A stretch of DNA of 11,591 nucleotides from an uncultured Leptotrichia sp. GTDB taxonomy: Bacteria; Fusobacteriota; Fusobacteriia; Fusobacteriales; Leptotrichiaceae. Positions 7,713-11,591 of this stretch are shown in pieces. The notes beneath the pieces are model-generated. The model saw only the letters and a list, made by a program, of their open reading frames with translations, made no database searches and was not told where the DNA came from. The DNA lies in the NCBI GenBank assembly GCA_938017765.1, contig CALIJH010000116.1:1-11591 (forward strand), read 5' to 3'. Both the position numbers and the translations under genes were made by a program. Within the stretch, counting starts at the first letter, position 1, and the number at the start of each line of letters is the position of its first letter.

Positions 7713-8723
7713 ATGATAAATAAAAAGAATAGATTATTGATAATAGGTGCTGTACTTGCTTTATCAGCGAGTCTTGAAGCTGCAAAACCTGAAGTTTTGA
7801 AGCCGTATACCGAAGAAAATAATACTTTAATGGAAATGGTTGAAAATGAAACAAATGATAATACTTTTGTTCAGTTTGTTGACGGAGATGTTATTGATGA
7901 ACCGGGTAAAAGTGTAGATAAAGTCAAAAAGAATAATTTTGGTATCAGCAGTAAGAAATCTAAAGATAAAAATAAAGAATATGCAGGAAATTATATGTTG
8001 TTTGATAAGGACGAATATGGAATTATAGCAAGTAATATTGATGTTTTAGATGAAAATTACATTATTTCCGATAAAGTATTTGACTTTATGAATGTTGATG
8101 ATTCTTGGGAGCCTTTCAACAGAAGAATGTATGCGTTTAACGTTCAGCTTGACAGAAAAGTACTTTATCCTGTCTCGAGAGTATATAAAGCAGTTGTTCC
8201 GCAACCTATAAGAAAGGGAATAGCAAATTTTTATAATAATTTCAAGGAAATACCGACTATAGTAAATTCATTATTACAGCTAAATCCTAAGAAAGCTTTG
8301 AATGCTTTGGGAAGATTTACAGTAAATTCTACGGTCGGATTGCTGGGAACGGCTGATGTAGCTTCAAAAATAGGACTTAAACAGGACTGGGAAACATTCG
8401 GAGATACATTGGGACGATACGGTGTAGGAGCAGGTTCATATATTGTATTGCCAATGTTGGGACCAAGTACTGTAAGGGATACATTGGGAAGTATACCCGA
8501 TACGGTAATGGAAAGTGCTGCAAGAAGAGTAGCTGAAAGGGAGCTGTTTTTTGAAACAGGTGTTTTTGATAAAAATGTATATGGATTTACAAGACCTGTA
8601 GTAACAGGATTAAATGCCAGATCTTTAGTTGATTTCAGATATGGAGATTTAAATTCTCCTTTTGAATATGATTTGGTAAAAGCCGTATTTTATAATTATA
8701 GAAAATTGAAAGTTGCTAAATAA
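7713..8723 (+). CDS. mlaA: MlaA (VacJ) family outer-membrane phospholipid transport protein
   Basis: MlaA removes misplaced phospholipids from the outer leaflet of the outer membrane and passes them to the periplasmic Mla system. The family core occupies about 128-330 of 336 residues. Its hallmarks are SWEPFNRRMYAFN (131-143), LDRKVLYPVSRVY (146-158), VPQPIRKGIANFYNNF (162-177), RFTVNSTVGLLGTADVA (201-217), ETFGDTLGRYGVGAGSY (227-243) and VLPMLGPSTVRD (245-256). Two features differ from the Escherichia coli protein. The signal peptide (about 1-24, ending near SLEAA) has no lipobox cysteine, so the protein should not be a lipoprotein. About 100 polar residues, first acidic and then lysine-rich, separate it from the MlaA core. 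A GGAGG nine bases before the ATG lies inside the upstream hydrolase gene, so translation is probably coupled. No mlaB-F genes are present in the window. The family call is firm; the anchoring mode is inferred. Confidence 0.93.
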   Translation: MINKKNRLLIIGAVLALSASLEAAKPEVLKPYTEENNTLMEMVENETNDNTFVQFVDGDVIDEPGKSVDKVKKNNFGISSKKSKDKNKEYAGNYMLFDKDEYGIIASNIDVLDENYIISDKVFDFMNVDDSWEPFNRRMYAFNVQLDRKVLYPVSRVYKAVVPQPIRKGIANFYNNFKEIPTIVNSLLQLNPKKALNALGRFTVNSTVGLLGTADVASKIGLKQDWETFGDTLGRYGVGAGSYIVLPMLGPSTVRDTLGSIPDTVMESAARRVAERELFFETGVFDKNVYGFTRPVVTGLNARSLVDFRYGDLNSPFEYDLVKAVFYNYRKLKVAK

Positions 8724-8738
8724 TTTTTCAAAAAAAAT

Positions 8739-8866
8739 ATGGAATTTACAATAAGAATGTTTGAAATTATTGCGAAAATATTAAAAAGAAAGTAGAAAAT
8801 CAGGTAATCATTTTAATTGGAAGAGAATTGAAAGAGAAATTGCTTGAAATAATAGATGAAAATTAA
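8739..8866 (+). pseudogene. Possible frameshifted micro-gene downstream of mlaA
   Basis: An ATG at 8739 opens a short frame ending MFEIIAKILKRK at TAG (8793-8795). In the neighbouring frame, a run from 8792 reads VENQVIILIGRELKEKLLEI and continues to TAA at 8864-8866. Read together with a one-base shift in the A-rich stretch near 8781-8791, they give a plausible 40-odd residue peptide with an amphipathic C-terminal helix. No ribosome-binding site precedes the ATG. It may be a decayed small gene or simply chance in AT-rich DNA. Confidence 0.18.
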
Positions 8867-8886
8867 AATAAAAAATACAATAAATC

Positions 8887-8911
8887 AGACTGGATATTTT
8901 CAGTCTTTTTT
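8887..8911 (+). terminator. Intrinsic terminator of the operon ending in mlaA
   Basis: AGACTG (8887-8892) pairs with CAGTCT (8901-8906) around an eight-base loop, and the transcript continues with a T run to 8911. It lies about 164 bases after the mlaA stop and on the correct strand. The stem is only six base pairs, so read-through is possible, but it is the only hairpin with a T tail between mlaA and uvrA. Confidence 0.65.
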
Positions 8912-9015
8912 AGTATAATATTATATGTAAAAATTTTTATCTTATATTAGAAAAATATTTTAGATAATTTGTCGTAAAGTATCGAAATCACTGAAAATTA
9001 TTGAAAACAAAAAAG

Positions 9016-9040
9016 AAATTAATAAATATGTTTGTAGAAA
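9016..9040 (+). repeat. 25-base direct repeat, copy 1
   Basis: This 25-base stretch, containing ATAAATATGTTTGTAG, recurs exactly at 9098-9122. The copies start 82 bases apart, and the match ends abruptly on both sides. A 25-base perfect match is longer than expected by chance even in AT-rich DNA, and the core is not a simple A/T run. Confidence 0.85.
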
Positions 9041-9097
9041 GACATTCATCACAAAATCACAAAATATGATAAACCCAAGATACGATAGATTTAAAAA

Positions 9098-9122
9098 AAA
9101 TTAATAAATATGTTTGTAGAAA
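9098..9122 (+). repeat. 25-base direct repeat, copy 2
   Basis: Exact second copy of the repeat at 9016-9040. In each copy the surrounding stop-free frame reads the repeat in the same phase as INKYVCRK. The 82-base spacing is not a multiple of three, so these are two different frames. Confidence 0.85.
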
Positions 9123-9150
9123 ATATAAAAATGCGTATAAAATAGAAAGT

Positions 9151-9170
9151 ATAAAAGAAATATATAAAAT
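9151..9170 (+). repeat. 20-base AT-rich direct repeat, copy 1
   Basis: ATAAAAGAAATATATAAAAT occurs here and again at 9227-9246, 76 bases apart. Both copies are preceded by ATGCGTA (9131 and 9191). Low complexity makes chance more likely than for the 25-base pair. Confidence 0.55.
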
Positions 9171-9226
9171 TGAAAAAACATATAACCTGAATGCGTAGAA
9201 GAAGGAACTGGTACAGCTGAATACAG

Positions 9227-9246
9227 ATAAAAGAAATATATAAAAT
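9227..9246 (+). repeat. 20-base AT-rich direct repeat, copy 2
   Basis: Second exact copy of the repeat at 9151-9170. The interval between the shared ATGCGTA and the repeat is 16 bases longer here, as if a duplicated unit gained or lost a short segment. Confidence 0.55.
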
Positions 9247-9384
9247 CAAATAAAATATATAACTATTTAAAGAACTAATAAGACTGATTACTAAAAATAT
9301 AGGAAATATAGGAATTGAGAAAAAAATATAGAAGTTGGGAAAGAAAAAATTAAAAAACCGATAAAGTGAAAGGAATATAGTAAA

Positions 9385-11591
9385 ATGAGTGATAAAATTA
9401 AAATTACAGGGGCAAGGGAACACAACCTGAAAAATGTAGATGTCGAAATACCGAAAAATCAGTTTGTCGTAATAACGGGAGTTTCGGGAAGCGGGAAATC
9501 ATCTCTTGCTTTTGATACAATATATTCTGAAGGACAGAGAAGATACGTGGAAAGTTTGTCCGCATATGCCAGAATGTTTATCGGACAGATGCAGAAACCT
9601 GAGTTGGACAGTATAGAAGGATTATCACCTGCGATTTCCATTGAACAGAAAAGTGTATCCAAAAACCCGAGGTCGACGGTGGGTACAACGACTGAAATAT
9701 ATGATTATATGAGATTACTATGGGCACATATCGGAGAGGCTCACTGTCCAATTTGCGGACAGAAAGTGGAAAAACAGTCATTACAGGAAATAGTAGATAA
9801 TGTAATCGGAACTACTAAAGAAAAAGATAAACTGATAGTACTGGCACCTGTTATAATTGATAAAAAAGGGACACATAAAAATTTATTTCTGAATTTGCAG
9901 AAAAAAGGATTTCAAAGGGTCAGAGTAAACGGAGATATACTTGATTTAAATGATGTTATAGATTTGGATAAAAATAAAAGACATAATATCGAAGTAGTTG
10001 TCGACAGGCTTGTAATAAAAAAAGATGATAAAGATTTTTTAAGCAGACTGACCGAAGCTGTTGAAGCTGCAGGAGGTCTTTCAGACGGTAAAATTATTAC
10101 AAATATAAATGGAAAAGACAGCAAATACAGTGAGAATTTTTCATGTCCAAATCATCCTGAAGTTGTATTTCCTGATGTTGTTCCAAGACTGTTTTCGTTT
10201 AACGCTCCTTATGGAGCCTGTGAAGCATGTAACGGATTGGGGTCTACTCTTGAAGTTGATGAAAATAAGCTTATAGTAAATGAAAATTTGTCATTAAGAG
10301 AGGGCGGAATATTGTTTCCCGGCTCTACGAATCAGAAAGGGTGGAACTGGGAATTATTCGAAGCAATGGCAAAAGCTCATAAAATAGATTTGGATAAAAA
10401 AGTGTCAGAGCTGACTGAAGAGGAAAAAAATATTATATTTTATGGGAGCAATAAACAGTTCAAATTTTCGTGGTCAGGAGAAAGTTTCAGTTATAACGGT
10501 AAAAAAGAATTTGACGGTATAGTCAGAAACATTGAAAGACGATATAGAGAAACAGCTTCCGAAGCTACAAAAGAAGAAATAGAAGCAAAATATATGACTG
10601 ACAGGACGTGTAAGACTTGCCATGGAAAAAGATTGAAAGATGTGGTTCTTGCAATTACTGTAAATGATAAAAATATAATTGACCTTACAGAAACGAGTGT
10701 AACCGAAGCTCTGAAATTTTATGAGAATATCGAGCTTACAGAAAAACAGAAACAGATTGCCAATGAAATATTAAAGGAGATAAAAGAAAGGCTGTCATTT
10801 ATGATAAATGTAGGTCTTGATTATCTGACTCTTGCCAGAATGACAAAAACACTGTCGGGAGGGGAATCTCAGAGAATAAGGCTTGCAACACAGATAGGAA
10901 GCAGACTTACAGGAGTTATTTATGTTCTTGATGAGCCGAGTATAGGACTTCATCAGAGGGATAACGAGAAACTTCTCGATGCACTAAGGGATTTAAAAAA
11001 TATAGGGAATACTTTAGTTGTAGTCGAACACGATGAAGATACGATGAGGGAAGCCGACTATCTTATAGATATGGGTCCGGGAGCGGGAATATACGGCGGA
11101 GAAATAGTTGCCGCGGGAACTCCGAAGCAGGTATTAAAGAATAAAAAATCTTTGACTGCCAAATATTTAAATGGAGAAGTAGGTATAGAAGTACCTAAAA
11201 AAAGAAGAAAATTTACAAAAGAGATAAAACTTAAGAATGCCAGAGGAAATAATCTAAAAAATGTAACAGCGAGTATTCCTCTTGAGGTGTTCACAGTAGT
11301 AACGGGAGTATCAGGGAGCGGTAAATCCACTCTTATAAATCAGACGTTATTTCCTGAACTTCATAACAGACTAAATAAAGGAAAGCTGTATCCTCTTGAA
11401 AATGGAGGGATAGAAGGGCTGGAACACTTAGAAAAAGTTATTGATATAGACCAGTCGCCTATCGGAAGAACTCCAAGGTCAAATACTGCTACTTATACCA
11501 AGCTGTTCGATGATATAAGAGATTTATTTGCTCAGACTAAAGATGCTCAGCTAAGAGGTTATAACAAAGGAAGATTTTCTTTCAATGTAAA
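9385..11591 (+). CDS. uvrA: Excinuclease ABC subunit A, 3' end beyond the window
   Basis: UvrA is the damage-sensing ATPase of nucleotide excision repair; as a dimer it loads UvrB on damaged DNA. About 735 of an expected 940 or so residues are visible and the frame is intact to the right edge. The first ATPase has Walker A GVSGSGKSS (32-40), signature LSGGESQR (490-497) and Walker B YVLDEPSIGLH (513-523). Extra Cys pairs occur at Cys121/Cys124 and Cys409/Cys412. The zinc site next to the signature insertion reads Cys254-x2-His257 and Cys279-x2-Cys282, where E. coli has four cysteines. The second Walker A GVSGSGKST is at 641-649, and IDQSPIGRTPRS follows it. The second zinc module and second signature lie beyond the edge. 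The ATG is preceded by AAAGGA at a spacing of about ten bases. The preceding terminator and long gap suggest its own promoter. Confidence 0.97.
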   Translation, partial: MSDKIKITGAREHNLKNVDVEIPKNQFVVITGVSGSGKSSLAFDTIYSEGQRRYVESLSAYARMFIGQMQKPELDSIEGLSPAISIEQKSVSKNPRSTVGTTTEIYDYMRLLWAHIGEAHCPICGQKVEKQSLQEIVDNVIGTTKEKDKLIVLAPVIIDKKGTHKNLFLNLQKKGFQRVRVNGDILDLNDVIDLDKNKRHNIEVVVDRLVIKKDDKDFLSRLTEAVEAAGGLSDGKIITNINGKDSKYSENFSCPNHPEVVFPDVVPRLFSFNAPYGACEACNGLGSTLEVDENKLIVNENLSLREGGILFPGSTNQKGWNWELFEAMAKAHKIDLDKKVSELTEEEKNIIFYGSNKQFKFSWSGESFSYNGKKEFDGIVRNIERRYRETASEATKEEIEAKYMTDRTCKTCHGKRLKDVVLAITVNDKNIIDLTETSVTEALKFYENIELTEKQKQIANEILKEIKERLSFMINVGLDYLTLARMTKTLSGGESQRIRLATQIGSRLTGVIYVLDEPSIGLHQRDNEKLLDALRDLKNIGNTLVVVEHDEDTMREADYLIDMGPGAGIYGGEIVAAGTPKQVLKNKKSLTAKYLNGEVGIEVPKKRRKFTKEIKLKNARGNNLKNVTASIPLEVFTVVTGVSGSGKSTLINQTLFPELHNRLNKGKLYPLENGGIEGLEHLEKVIDIDQSPIGRTPRSNTATYTKLFDDIRDLFAQTKDAQLRGYNKGRFSFNV

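Larger units (their letters stand above)
8912..9384. other. AT-rich gap before uvrA, repeats and broken frames but no convincing gene
   Basis: This stretch of about 470 bases has no frame with a start codon, a ribosome-binding site and credible length on either strand. It holds two pairs of perfect direct repeats and two overlapping start-less open frames (8964-9104 and 9073-9198) that look like decayed coding DNA. It must also carry the uvrA promoter unless there is read-through from upstream. A TATAAT at 8914-8919 directly follows the terminator but has only a poor -35, and no good -10/-35 pair was found closer to uvrA. No SOS-type operator was recognised. Confidence 0.5.

Noticed and set aside
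9016..9246. CRISPR array
   Set aside because: There are only two copies of each repeat, spacing is irregular, and the interval is AT-rich DNA sharing its own second repeat rather than unique spacers.
11058..11330. Minus-strand frames opposite uvrA, here and at 9459-9781 and 9912-10124
   Set aside because: They are antisense to intact, highly conserved UvrA sequence and show only reverse-frame composition bias.

Overview
The window looks like chromosomal DNA of a low-GC, diderm (two-membrane) bacterium. The very AT-rich, purine-biased coding strands, the A-heavy ribosome-binding sites and an MlaA-type outer-membrane lipid transporter next to Firmicute-like SMC and UvrA proteins suggest Fusobacteriota, perhaps the Leptotrichiaceae. 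This assignment is from style and protein resemblance only; no database search was possible.

Layout. Bases 1-398 hold, on the minus strand, the 5' part of a membrane-protein gene that runs off the left edge and has no usable start codon, so it is probably decayed. Bases 399-581 are a very AT-rich gap with an extended -10 promoter and a perfect palindrome just downstream. From 582 to 8723 five genes lie head to tail on the plus strand with short gaps: an initiating sugar-phosphate transferase, a UDP-sugar 4-epimerase-like SDR, the chromosome-condensation ATPase SMC, a secreted alpha/beta hydrolase, and an MlaA-family protein. A simple hairpin terminator follows at 8887-8911. Bases 8912-9384 contain no convincing gene but carry two pairs of direct repeats and broken open frames. 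uvrA starts at 9385 and runs off the right edge, with about 735 residues visible.

How the genes work together. The transferase and epimerase form a natural pair: the epimerase would make a UDP-sugar, and the transferase would load its sugar-1-phosphate on undecaprenyl phosphate to begin a surface glycan. The hydrolase and MlaA genes are separated by one base and should be translationally coupled; a secreted lipase-like enzyme beside a phospholipid-removal protein points to outer-membrane lipid maintenance. smc sits between these two envelope pairs, which is not its usual company. uvrA belongs to nucleotide excision repair and appears to be a separate transcription unit.

No CRISPR array, insertion sequence, tRNA or rRNA was seen. 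The points most worth a second look are the MlaA protein without a lipobox cysteine and with a long linker, its coupled hydrolase, and the repeat-containing decayed region before uvrA.
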